Assembly: GCA_947488235.1 (NCBI GenBank)
Contig: CANLAQ010000009.1
Coordinates: 1-64,000 of the forward strand
Direction: 5' to 3'
Length of the DNA: 64,000 bases
Origin: Flavobacteriales bacterium
GTDB taxonomy: Bacteria > Bacteroidota > Bacteroidia > Flavobacteriales_D > Crocinitomicaceae
Positions 37,393 through 45,882 of this stretch are shown here, in pieces (within the stretch, counting starts at the first letter, position 1; each line of letters starts with the position of its first letter). The notes below the pieces were generated by a model. The model was not told the origin of the DNA. It worked only from the letters and a program-made list of their open reading frames with translations, and made no database searches. The position numbers and the translations under genes were made by a program.

Positions 37393-38964
37393 TCAATGTA
37401 ATTTCATCATTCCAAAGCGTTCCTTTTTTCTAACGATACTGTACATTAAAACTTCATTCTTGGAATTATCATATTTAAATAACTTAGGCTTGACAATACT
37501 TGACAATTCTTTTGCAGTTGACATTACTTGCCTATCAGCCTCACCTGTTGCTATGTCTAAAGAAGTTAATGCAACAACATTTTTGCGATATGATAAACTA
37601 AATCCATAAGGAGTATTTCCCTCTCTTATGTATTCACCTGTTTCTGCATAATTTTTTTTATTGTCATTAAAAATAAAACACAATTTCCCATTGTCTATGT
37701 AGCTAAAGTAAGAACTGTATGGGCCGTGATCGTTTACTGATACTTGAAACTTCGGAATTCTTTTTTCCCATTCCATTTGTCCGTTTACATTGATTTTGTA
37801 TGCAATAATGTCATTATAATAATAGTAATAGGTATAAGTTACAGCACCTGTTTTTGGATCTGTTCTTCTTACTTCTCTTACATAATATTGTTCCATTGAA
37901 CCAACTGTACTGCCATCAGGTAAAGTGTGTTGCGTACGAAGCGCATAACTATAAAGATCAGGCGCTTTGGCTTTTCCTTTATTAGTTTTCTTTTCTAATT
38001 TTTCTTTTTGACGATCAGACCAATTTTCAGTAATTAAATTCACACTAAAGGGAACATAGGAATCAGAAAGAATTTTATCTGTTTTGGCATCATATTTCAC
38101 GGAAATAATTCCATTAACGCCTGCTGCGTTACCACCATCTATTAAACCATAGGTACCATTAATTGAAATTACTTCATCATCATTGGAAGTAATGCTTAGA
38201 TTGCTCAGGCGCGATCTTTTTAAATTCAAGGGATGTTCTACCATTTCATCACCTTTCACGCTATAAATATGGAAATCTTTGAAATAACTAAACACTTTCA
38301 TTTTACCTTTCTCATATTCACTTAAAGTAATGAAGTAGCTACCTTTATTCGTGATGTGATGTTGTTCGACAGAAGACAATGAACCTTCAAAAGGAACTGT
38401 AATTTCTCCTTTTCCGATTTCCTTCATGCTTTCGTCAAATATCTTATATCCAAAAACATCATTAGCTTCTTTCCTCCCAGGAATCTCATAAATCACACTT
38501 AGAAATTTATTGTTTAGTGATTTAATGATCGTGTAATTTGGTCTAGAATTAAATCTTTGTAATGAATAAGAAGCCAATTCATCTGCTGGACCAATGGCAG
38601 TCATGTCATCTCCATATTCTTGCATATAAAGAACTTTGTTTTCACGGTCTCCATCTGAAATTAACATTCTTAATTTTCCACCAAAAAAAGTAAGACATTC
38701 CAAATTCCCCATTCCACTGGCAGTATTGGTTTTGATTCTTACATTTTTAATCAATTGCAAGTTATCATATTGTTCCATTCTATAACTGCTGAAGATACCA
38801 CCTCCACTTATGCGAAGTGTAAAAAAAGCTGCGTCCCCTTTTGGAATCATATCAATAAGTAGACTGTTTGTTTTTTGAAGGGAGCCCCATTCAACAAAAG
38901 AAGCTTGACTAAAAGCACCAAAATTGAGCGCTAAAAATAGAAATGATATAAAAATATTCTTCAT
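37393..38964 (-). CDS. Exported hypothetical protein (523 aa)
   Basis: No family recognised. A signal peptide (MKNIFISFLFLALNFGAFSQ) precedes a long beta-rich region with repeated short strands (ITSNDDEVISINGTYGLIDGG, GKLCFIFNDNKKNYAE) suggestive of a beta-propeller. A low-complexity tyrosine run (YTYYYYYND, about residues 374-382) and a lysine-rich patch (KLEKKTNKGKAKA) stand out. There is no sorting domain, so it may remain in the periplasm. It lies 11 bases after purB and one base before the M1 peptidase, so it is surely part of that operon. Confidence 0.75.
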   Translation of the reverse strand: MKNIFISFLFLALNFGAFSQASFVEWGSLQKTNSLLIDMIPKGDAAFFTLRISGGGIFSSYRMEQYDNLQLIKNVRIKTNTASGMGNLECLTFFGGKLRMLISDGDRENKVLYMQEYGDDMTAIGPADELASYSLQRFNSRPNYTIIKSLNNKFLSVIYEIPGRKEANDVFGYKIFDESMKEIGKGEITVPFEGSLSSVEQHHITNKGSYFITLSEYEKGKMKVFSYFKDFHIYSVKGDEMVEHPLNLKRSRLSNLSITSNDDEVISINGTYGLIDGGNAAGVNGIISVKYDAKTDKILSDSYVPFSVNLITENWSDRQKEKLEKKTNKGKAKAPDLYSYALRTQHTLPDGSTVGSMEQYYVREVRRTDPKTGAVTYTYYYYYNDIIAYKINVNGQMEWEKRIPKFQVSVNDHGPYSSYFSYIDNGKLCFIFNDNKKNYAETGEYIREGNTPYGFSLSYRKNVVALTSLDIATGEADRQVMSTAKELSSIVKPKLFKYDNSKNEVLMYSIVRKKERFGMMKLH

Positions 38965-38975
38965 GATAAATTTTT

Positions 38976-40319
38976 TTAAATACCGGTATAACTCTGTGGT
39001 GTTATTTGCAATAATTCGTTTTTTACTTTCTCATTTACATCCAAAGATAAAATAAAACTTTGGACTTGATCTTTGTCAATTGGTTTATTCGTCCTTGTCA
39101 ATTCTTTTAATAACTCATATGGTTTTTGTACGCCTTCTCTTCTTAATATAGTTTGAATCGCTTCTGCTAACACAGCCCAATTTTGTTCCAAGTCTTGATT
39201 GATCTTGACTTTATTGATAAGGACTTTACTTAGACCATTTTGTAAAGATACATTAGCAATGAGTGCATGTGCAATCGGAACACCAATAGTTCTAAGGACT
39301 GTTGAATCGGTTAAGTCTCTTTGTAATCTAGATACGGGAAGTTTGGCTGCAAGGTGTTCAAAATGAGCATTTGCAATTCCAATATTACCTTCAGCATTTT
39401 CAAAATCTATTGGATTTACTTTGTGCGGCATTGCTGACGATCCAATTTCTCCTTCTTTCAAACGCTGTTTGAAGTAATCCATTGAAATATAAAGCCAGAA
39501 ATCACGAGAAAGATCTAAGAGTATCGTATTAATTCTTTTCATGGCATCAAATAAGGCAGCCATTTGATCATAATGTTCAATTTGTGTTGTGGTTTGACTT
39601 CTCTTAAGTCCTAAAACAGCATCAACAAAGTGATTCGAAAAATCCACCCAATTGATTTCAGGGAAAGCTAGATGGTGTGCGTTAAAATTTCCCGTAGCCC
39701 CACCAAACTTCGCAGCCATCGGAATGGCCAATAAAGAATCGATTTGGATTTTCAATCGTTCAGAATACACAAGCATTTCTTTTCCTAATCTCGTTGGTGA
39801 AGCAGGTTGACCATGCGTTCGAGCGAGCATTGGGATATTTTCCCATTCTTTTGAGTAAGTGTCTAATTGCTCCACGATACGCATTAACGAGGGCAGGTAA
39901 ACTGAATTTAGTGCTTCCTTTAAGGATAAAGGAATTGCAGTATTGTTTATATCTTGAGAAGTTAATCCAAAATGAATGTATTCTGAGAATTCATTCCAGT
40001 TTTCTGAATCAAATTTATTTTTTAAAAAATATTCAACCGCTTTAACATCATGATTGGTTGTTTTTTCAGTCTCTTTGATCCATAAGGCATCCTTTTCGGT
40101 AAAATTTGTACACCAAGAACGCATTAATTTCTTCCCTTCTTCTGTAAAGTTTTTAAGTCCTGGAAGTGGAATTTCACACAGCGCAATAAAATACTCAACC
40201 TCTACAAAAACGCGATATTTAATTAATCCATATTCCGAAAAGTAGGGTTGTAGGGCACTTGTCTTTGAGTGATAGCGTCCATCTATTGGGGAGATTGCGG
40301 TTAGCGCATTTAATTCCAT
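38976..40319 (-). CDS. purB: Adenylosuccinate lyase
   Basis: Purine-synthesis enzyme acting twice: SAICAR to AICAR and adenylosuccinate to AMP, both releasing fumarate. The 447 residues start LTAISPIDGRYHSKTSALQPYFSE, and contain HFGLTSQDINNTA, ARTHGQPASPT with the catalytic histidine, and the fumarase-superfamily signature GSSAMPHKVNPIDFEN. This is the E. coli-like long PurB subtype. It leads an operon with the secreted unknown and the M1 peptidase. Confidence 0.97.
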   Translation of the reverse strand: MELNALTAISPIDGRYHSKTSALQPYFSEYGLIKYRVFVEVEYFIALCEIPLPGLKNFTEEGKKLMRSWCTNFTEKDALWIKETEKTTNHDVKAVEYFLKNKFDSENWNEFSEYIHFGLTSQDINNTAIPLSLKEALNSVYLPSLMRIVEQLDTYSKEWENIPMLARTHGQPASPTRLGKEMLVYSERLKIQIDSLLAIPMAAKFGGATGNFNAHHLAFPEINWVDFSNHFVDAVLGLKRSQTTTQIEHYDQMAALFDAMKRINTILLDLSRDFWLYISMDYFKQRLKEGEIGSSAMPHKVNPIDFENAEGNIGIANAHFEHLAAKLPVSRLQRDLTDSTVLRTIGVPIAHALIANVSLQNGLSKVLINKVKINQDLEQNWAVLAEAIQTILRREGVQKPYELLKELTRTNKPIDKDQVQSFILSLDVNEKVKNELLQITPQSYTGI

Positions 40320-40353
40320 TTTGCTTAAATTAAGATAATAGTCTTTAAGCCCT

Positions 40354-40361
40354 CAAAGATA
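40354..40361 (-). promoter_or_regulatory. Promoter -7 element (TATCTTTG) of purB
   Basis: Exact TAnnTTTG on the minus strand, 34 bases before the purB ATG. No TTG at the expected -33 spacing. Confidence 0.4.
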
Positions 40362-40403
40362 CAACGAAAGGAGCGAAAAATTAAAGAAATAGAGACTAAA
40401 GTT

Positions 40404-41213
40404 CTAAATAGCAACACGATGTTCTCTCAAAACATCATTTAGGGAAGTTTTGAGATCAGTAGAGGCTTTTCTTTGACCGATAATTAAGGCACAAGGAACT
40501 TGAAATTCACCAGCTGGAAATTTTTTGGAATAGGTACCAGGAATAACCACACTTCTTGGTGGAACATAACCTCTATATTCTTTATTTTCTGTATTGCTTA
40601 CATCAATTACTTTAGTGGAACTTGTTAAGACCACATTAGCACCTAGAACCGCTTCTTTTCCTACATGTGCTCCTTCCACTACGATACATCTTGATCCTAT
40701 AAATGCGCCATCTTCAATTATTACTGGGGCAGCTTGAAGCGGTTCTAGTACGCCACCAATACCTACACCGCCACTTAAGTGAACATGTTTTCCAATTTGC
40801 GCACAACTACCAACTGTTGCCCAAGTATCTACCATGGTTCCCTCATCTACAAAGGCACCAATGTTGACAAAAGAAGGCATTAATATAACGGTTGGCGCAA
40901 GAAAGGCTCCATATCGTGCAACAGCTCCAGGAACAACGCGGACTCCTTGAGATTTAAAATCTTTTTTAAGGTCCATTTTATCATAGAATTCGAATGGATT
41001 CACATCATATACTTCCATTTTTCGAATGGGAAAATACAAAACAACCGCTTTTTTAATCCATTCATTGATCTGCCAGGTACCATCATCCTTAGGTTCGGCA
41101 ACTCTAATCAAACCCTTGTCTAAGGATTCAATTACGGCTTCAATAGCTTTAATTGTTGATGGATCACTGAGTAAATTACGATCTTCCCAAGCAGCTTCAA
41201 TTATATTTTTCAT
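40404..41213 (-). CDS. dapD: Tetrahydrodipicolinate N-succinyltransferase DapD
   Basis: Lysine/diaminopimelate pathway, succinylase branch: transfers succinyl from succinyl-CoA to tetrahydrodipicolinate. The 269 residues have a helical N-terminal domain and a left-handed beta-helix of hexapeptide repeats (GAFLAPTVILMPSFVNIGAFVDEGTMVDTWATVGSCAQIG, given here only as the region about residues 103-142), then VPPRSVVIPGTYSKKF. Length and motifs match DapD. The promoter element at 41231-41238 shows it is transcribed alone; the gap to purB is 84 bases. Confidence 0.95.
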   Translation of the reverse strand: MKNIIEAAWEDRNLLSDPSTIKAIEAVIESLDKGLIRVAEPKDDGTWQINEWIKKAVVLYFPIRKMEVYDVNPFEFYDKMDLKKDFKSQGVRVVPGAVARYGAFLAPTVILMPSFVNIGAFVDEGTMVDTWATVGSCAQIGKHVHLSGGVGIGGVLEPLQAAPVIIEDGAFIGSRCIVVEGAHVGKEAVLGANVVLTSSTKVIDVSNTENKEYRGYVPPRSVVIPGTYSKKFPAGEFQVPCALIIGQRKASTDLKTSLNDVLREHRVAI

Positions 41214-41230
41214 GTCTTAAATTCTACGTT

Positions 41231-41238
41231 CAAAGTTA
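41231..41238 (-). promoter_or_regulatory. Promoter -7 element (TAACTTTG) of dapD
   Basis: Exact TAnnTTTG on the minus strand 17 bases before the dapD ATG. No recognisable -33 TTG. Confidence 0.45.
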
Positions 41239-41304
41239 AGAATACTAAGTAGTGTTAACATTACTTTTTTGTTAATTTCATAAGAAATTTTAATGTTCTT
41301 TTAA

Positions 41305-42657
41305 TCATTCAGCTACTTTTCTAGCACGATGACCAAGTCTTTCAGAGTGAGGCACTAATAGCAACAATAAAAATCCAGAGACAAAGAAGATAACCAATGC
41401 CAATATGGAACTTCTAATGTCTAAGTATCCTTCAATGACTCCAAATGTTAAAGTTCCAATAGCCAAACCTATTTTTTCTGCCATATCAAAGAAACTGAAA
41501 TAGGAGGTTAAATCATTTGTTTCAGGTAATAATTTGGCGTAAGTAGATCGAGAAACAGATTGAATTCCACCCATAACCAAACCAACAACTGCCGCAGCGA
41601 TATAGAATTGCCAAGGTTTGTAGACTAGGGAATAAACACATAGGCACAATCCAATCCAGATTAAAATGGCCAAACCAATGGTCTTAATATTTCCAATTTT
41701 AGAAGAAAGTTTTGACATTAAAAAGGCACCGGCAATTCCTAAGAACTGTATGATTAAAATGCTGATAATTAAATCTGCTGATTTGATGCCTCTTATTTCT
41801 TTATTAGCAAAAGCAACGGCCATTACCATGATGGTTTGTACAGCCATGTTGTACATGAAGTAGCTTGATAAAAAGCGTTTAAGTATTTTATTTTGTTGTA
41901 TGTTTCGAAAGACCGCGGCCAATTCTTTAAATCCTGAGCTAAAAATATTCCCTCCTTTTTTAACTTCAGGGATTTTGGTTTTAGGTAGGTAATAAAAAGA
42001 ATAGCTAGCAAAAGCAATCCACCAAATACTCACTAAGGGAAATGCAAATTTTATGGGAATAGTTTTAGTGAAAACAGTTAAAACAAGTATTATGATGAGT
42101 AATATAGAACTTCCTAAATATCCCATTGAAAATCCTCTTGCGCTAATTTTGTCATGGTCCTTATAATCTGCAATTTCAGGGAGGTAAGAATTATAATAGA
42201 CTAAACTTCCCCAGAATCCAATACTTGCGATGAAAAGTGGTAAAATACCAATCCCGAGTTCAAACGGAGTATAGTCAACTCCATGATTGTCGGCATTAAA
42301 AAAATAAAGTAATCCGCTCGATACTGCTCCGGTATAACAAAAAATCTGCATAAATAATTTCCGTCGTCCTCCCGCATCTGCAATACCAGAAAAGATAGGA
42401 GAAAGAATCGCAACTACGATGTAAGAAAGACAAATTAGATAAGCATAGAATTCTGTGTTTTTAAATTCAAATCCAAAAAATGAAATAGTATCATAGATGG
42501 TTCGACCACTAACTGGATCTTTTATAGAAGTTTTAGTTTCAAATAAAATGGGGAAGATCGCAGAGCTAATAATTAATGGGTAAACTGAATTGGCCCAATC
42601 GTATAAGACCCATGCCTTGATAATTTTTTTATTCCCTTTAACTTCTATTTCATCCAT
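41305..42657 (-). CDS. MFS transporter, UMF1/Atg22-like
   Basis: About 450 residues from the ATG at 42657; the frame extends three codons to a TTG but the ATG is preferred. Twelve predicted membrane helices. The N-terminal AWVLYDWANSVYPLIISSAIFP and the later GISARGFSMGYLGS-like segment, SVSRSTYAKLLPETNDLTSYFSFFD and KIGLAIG are characteristic of the UMF1 (vacuole effluxer Atg22-like) branch of the major facilitator superfamily. Substrates are not established, possibly amino acids or peptides. It stands alone between dapD and the divergent L,D-transpeptidase. Confidence 0.88.
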   Translation of the reverse strand: MDEIEVKGNKKIIKAWVLYDWANSVYPLIISSAIFPILFETKTSIKDPVSGRTIYDTISFFGFEFKNTEFYAYLICLSYIVVAILSPIFSGIADAGGRRKLFMQIFCYTGAVSSGLLYFFNADNHGVDYTPFELGIGILPLFIASIGFWGSLVYYNSYLPEIADYKDHDKISARGFSMGYLGSSILLIIILVLTVFTKTIPIKFAFPLVSIWWIAFASYSFYYLPKTKIPEVKKGGNIFSSGFKELAAVFRNIQQNKILKRFLSSYFMYNMAVQTIMVMAVAFANKEIRGIKSADLIISILIIQFLGIAGAFLMSKLSSKIGNIKTIGLAILIWIGLCLCVYSLVYKPWQFYIAAAVVGLVMGGIQSVSRSTYAKLLPETNDLTSYFSFFDMAEKIGLAIGTLTFGVIEGYLDIRSSILALVIFFVSGFLLLLLVPHSERLGHRARKVAE

Positions 42658-42778
42658 ATGCTGCAAATTATTTGTTTAAAACTACAAAAGGAAATTTAAC
42701 CATAGCGTAACAGAGGAATAATTTTTCATTGTTTATTTGTGAAGAGCATGTTTATTTATTTTGTTAATTTGTAAATCT

Positions 42779-43399
42779 ATGAAATTCTTTATTTTTTCAT
42801 TCTTAGTTTTCTTGTCGCTGCAGAGTTGCGCTTTTGATGCACCAACAAACGACATAAATACAGAAAAATCAAGGGAAGATTCACTTTTTTTTGCGAATAG
42901 ATTGGCCTTAAAAATAAACGAGGCGCATCAATATTTGAAAAACAATCCATCGTTTAACAAGCAATATATTTTCCTAATTGATATGAAAGTCAACTCGGGT
43001 AAGGCACGATTGTTTGTTGTGGATTTAACAACAGATAGAATAGTTAGTAAAGGCTTAGTAGCCCATGGAAGTGGATCGAATACCTATGTTAGAGATAGCT
43101 TGATTTTTAGTAATGTCCCTAACTCTTATAAAACTTCTTTAGGAAAATATAAAATTGGAGCGTCCTATCCAGGTAGGTTCGGCAAATCATATAAACTTCA
43201 TGGTTTAGATGCCTCGAATAGTAATGCATTTGATCGTTTCATTGTTTTGCATCGCTACTCCTGTGTCCCAGATGAGGAACAGTCTTATGAAATTTGTAAT
43301 AGTTTGGGTTGTCCAATGGTTTCAGAAGCATATTTTGAAGCGCTTGACTCCTTTATTCAAGCCTCTAAAAAGCCTCTGCTCTTAGAAATATTTTACTAA
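42779..43399 (+). CDS. L,D-transpeptidase catalytic-domain (YkuD_2) lipoprotein
   Basis: 206 residues from ATG 42779, which gives a lipoprotein signal (FLSLQSC, C17). The catalytic domain shows VAHGSGS, a conserved H158 in VLHRYS and the nucleophile C178 in NSLGCPMVS, matching the murein L,D-transpeptidase family of Bacteroidota. It would act on peptidoglycan in the periplasm, either forming 3-3 crosslinks or attaching proteins. It is monocistronic and converges on the pentapeptide-repeat gene with nine bases between stops. Confidence 0.87.
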   Translation: MKFFIFSFLVFLSLQSCAFDAPTNDINTEKSREDSLFFANRLALKINEAHQYLKNNPSFNKQYIFLIDMKVNSGKARLFVVDLTTDRIVSKGLVAHGSGSNTYVRDSLIFSNVPNSYKTSLGKYKIGASYPGRFGKSYKLHGLDASNSNAFDRFIVLHRYSCVPDEEQSYEICNSLGCPMVSEAYFEALDSFIQASKKPLLLEIFY

Positions 43400-43408
43400 A
43401 AGGAAAAT

Positions 43409-43975
43409 CTATTTAATTTGAATACCAATATTTTGCAGTAAACCTGGGAGCCCTTCTAAGGAAAAAATAGCTTGTTTCAGTTTGTTTTCTTTAGGATTAA
43501 TAATAAATCCTATGGCGCTTGAAAAATCACATTTCTCCAAATTACTCTGCTCAAAAATAGCACTACTTAAGTCCGATTCATGAAACGAGGAGGCACTTAA
43601 ATCTGCTTCAGTAAAATCTACATCATTCATTTCACAATTTAAAAATTGCGTTCCTTTTAATTTAAGCTGATAAAAAGAACAGTGATTTAAATTACAATGG
43701 TCAAAAGAAATTTCTAATCCAAATGGATTGGCGTATTCGAAATGAATTCCAATCATTTTACAATTATTAAAGCGAACTGTTTGTAGAATAGAATTGTTAA
43801 GTTTAGATAAACTGAGATTACATTCTTCAAAATCGCAGGTGATGAATTTATAGGAACTTAAATCTGAATTGGAGAAATCACAATTAATAAATTGACACTC
43901 CTCGTAAGTTCCTTTTGGCAGTTCAGAGCTGTTTATTTTAGTGAATTCGCGATCAGAAATAAAAACAGTGGACAT
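43409..43975 (-). CDS. Pentapeptide-repeat protein (188 aa)
   Basis: Nearly the whole length is a right-handed quadrilateral beta-helix with A(N/D)LXX-type repeats (CDFSNSDLSSYKFITCDFEECNLS, then DVDFTEADLSASSFHESDLSSAIFEQSNLEKCDFS). Related proteins mimic DNA and protect gyrase from quinolones (Qnr, McbG), but many have no such role and sequence alone cannot decide. The ATG at 43975 overlaps the stop of the upstream dehydrogenase-like gene by one base, so it is the last gene of that operon. The cysteine-rich faces (ECQFINCDF, NCKM, HCNLNHCSFY) are notable. Confidence 0.88.
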   Translation of the reverse strand: MSTVFISDREFTKINSSELPKGTYEECQFINCDFSNSDLSSYKFITCDFEECNLSLSKLNNSILQTVRFNNCKMIGIHFEYANPFGLEISFDHCNLNHCSFYQLKLKGTQFLNCEMNDVDFTEADLSASSFHESDLSSAIFEQSNLEKCDFSSAIGFIINPKENKLKQAIFSLEGLPGLLQNIGIQIK

Positions 43976-45204
43976 TATTCAATTCCTTTTAAATAATTTT
44001 CTAGGTACTCAAAGTTGGGCATTAATTTACCTTCTAAGTCTGTTTCTGTTCCGCGCTCAATAACACGGTCAGGATCTGCACCGAACAGTTTCGGTAAAAC
44101 ATGCTTTATCAATTCATTCCCAAAATCTTCAGAGGCATCTCTAGGCAATTCACAAGGAAGATTATCCACCGCCATTACAGCAATTGCGTTTGGATCTTTG
44201 AAATCAATTTCCTTTCCAGTTGTAGGGTCATATCCATAAATGGGGTCAGCAACCTTTGATGGTCTAATAGTACAAGCAATAGGTCCAGCAATATCGCAAG
44301 AAATATCAGCGACCACTTTTAGTCTCCTTTCTTTTTGCAGATCAGCTTGTGTAATTAAAAGTGGGGATCGGTTGTTCCAAAAGTGACATGGAATGTACAG
44401 ATCGCAAAAAGGTAAAAATTGATTTAATTTCGATGAATAGCTTTCAGGTTGGGCATAAAATTCCTTCTTATCGAAACTTCCGTCAATTGTTTTTTCAAAA
44501 TAATCTTCGGTATCTAATTGCGTATAAACTGGACCATTAAAGGTATTATTCAGAAATTCTTCTGGACTTACCTCTTTAATCGGTAGCAGGTCAATTATTT
44601 CTTTGGCTCCATGTCCAACCCGACCAAATCCAGTAATTACGATGCTGAAATTGGAAGGAAGAATCACTTTTTTAAGTTCCTGCTCTACTTCCTTTCTATC
44701 TACACATTGGTTGGCAGGTTTCAAAGAATAGGCTCCACTTTTCAAACCATAGGTTAGAAATGCATTGTAACATCCTACGATTCCTGCGTAACGACCAAAA
44801 CCTATAAGTCTTTTGTTGTTTTTGTCTTTAATTACTTCGTAATCTACCAATCGAACTTTAAGATCTAAAATTTTCTGAAGCAATGCACGATTGTAGGGTT
44901 GTTTTTTTAGTGTATGTGAAAAGAAGAAAAAAGTTTTTTCTGGAATTAAATCCGTCATAGGAACTTCCTTCACACCAAAAATAATATCGCAATGACTTAA
45001 TGCATCAACTACTTGAATTCCTTCCTTAATATAATCTGCATCATTAAAGGTGCGGATCGGGCTTGTTTGAACTGAGATTTTAACATTTGGAAAAAGTGTT
45101 TCTACCGTTTTACACTGTTGAGGTGTCAGCGGAACTCTGAAATCAGGAGGTACTTTCCCTTCTCGGATAATACCAATTTGAATAGGTTTAATATTTTTCA
45201 GCAC
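43975..45204 (-). CDS. NAD(P)-dependent alanine/saccharopine dehydrogenase-like enzyme
   Basis: 409 residues with an alanine-dehydrogenase-type N-terminal domain (IGIIREGKVPPDFRVPLTPQQ, FGVKEVPMTDLIPEKTFFFFSHT) and a Rossmann domain (SIVITGFGRVGHGAKEII). The arrangement matches the lysine-forming saccharopine dehydrogenase/alanine dehydrogenase superfamily, but substrate residues cannot be judged by eye. The only credible start is GTG at 45204, which overlaps the TAG stop of the kdsC-like gene by one base. It is part of the five-gene operon beginning at 47879. Confidence 0.82.
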   Translation of the reverse strand: MLKNIKPIQIGIIREGKVPPDFRVPLTPQQCKTVETLFPNVKISVQTSPIRTFNDADYIKEGIQVVDALSHCDIIFGVKEVPMTDLIPEKTFFFFSHTLKKQPYNRALLQKILDLKVRLVDYEVIKDKNNKRLIGFGRYAGIVGCYNAFLTYGLKSGAYSLKPANQCVDRKEVEQELKKVILPSNFSIVITGFGRVGHGAKEIIDLLPIKEVSPEEFLNNTFNGPVYTQLDTEDYFEKTIDGSFDKKEFYAQPESYSSKLNQFLPFCDLYIPCHFWNNRSPLLITQADLQKERRLKVVADISCDIAGPIACTIRPSKVADPIYGYDPTTGKEIDFKDPNAIAVMAVDNLPCELPRDASEDFGNELIKHVLPKLFGADPDRVIERGTETDLEGKLMPNFEYLENYLKGIE

Positions 45205-45881
45205 TAGGAAATCGGAGTTTTTAATAAATAAGCATCAATAAATTCTCGGACACATCCAGCACCTCCTTGGGAGGATAAAATCACATGTGAAATTGATTTT
45301 ACTGCATTCACTGCATTGGCTGGACAAGCACTAAACCCGATACTTTTCATTATTTCAATATCATTGATATCGTCACCTATCATTCCCACCTCGTCTAAAC
45401 TTATTTTCAATTCAGCGCACCACGAATTTAGAATACTAATCTTAGATTCTTGACCAACATAACAATGCTGAATCCCTAATAATTTTGCGCGGTCTTGTAC
45501 CAAATGTTCGGTGAAACCAGAAGAGATTATACCAACAGGAAAACCAGATTTAGATAGATGCATTATAGCCATTCCATCTTTGGTGTTGTATTTTTTCATC
45601 TGATCACCTTTTTCCGTCATGTACATGCCTCCATCCGTCATGACACCATCAACATCTAGAATTAAAAATTTAATTTTTGATATTTTATCTTGGATAAAAT
45701 CTGATTTAAAAACAGGTTTGAATAGCAATGCCATCATATCTATTTCATATTCCTCACAAATTGCTTCAAGGTCAAATAGCGATAATTCATGAACTTCTTC
45801 CACCTCCATGTCGGATAAAAAGTCTTCAAAATCAATCCCGTTTTTAACGCAGATTCCTTTTAAGTTTTGTTCTAAGTGCAT
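45204..45881 (-). CDS. kdsC: KdsC-like HAD phosphatase with an extra N-terminal helical domain
   Basis: 225 residues. The C-terminal part (about 68-225) is a C0-type HAD phosphatase: nucleophile motif DVDGVMTDGG (D76, D78), IISSG (119-123), and GDDINDIEI (169-177), plus the Kdo-8-phosphate phosphatase-type end (SSQGGAGCVREFID). KdsC removes phosphate from Kdo-8-P in lipopolysaccharide core synthesis. The first ~60 residues are not part of KdsC: SLFDLEAICEEYEIDMMALLF resembles the second half of an XRE-type helix-turn-helix. The gene follows a DAHP synthase by one base. Other sugar-acid phosphates are possible substrates. Confidence 0.85.
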   Translation of the reverse strand: MHLEQNLKGICVKNGIDFEDFLSDMEVEEVHELSLFDLEAICEEYEIDMMALLFKPVFKSDFIQDKISKIKFLILDVDGVMTDGGMYMTEKGDQMKKYNTKDGMAIMHLSKSGFPVGIISSGFTEHLVQDRAKLLGIQHCYVGQESKISILNSWCAELKISLDEVGMIGDDINDIEIMKSIGFSACPANAVNAVKSISHVILSSQGGAGCVREFIDAYLLKTPIS

Positions 45882-45882
45882 A

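Noticed and set aside
43409-43975. Quinolone-resistance (Qnr) call for the pentapeptide protein
   Set aside because: The repeat fold alone does not show gyrase binding and no resistance context is present.
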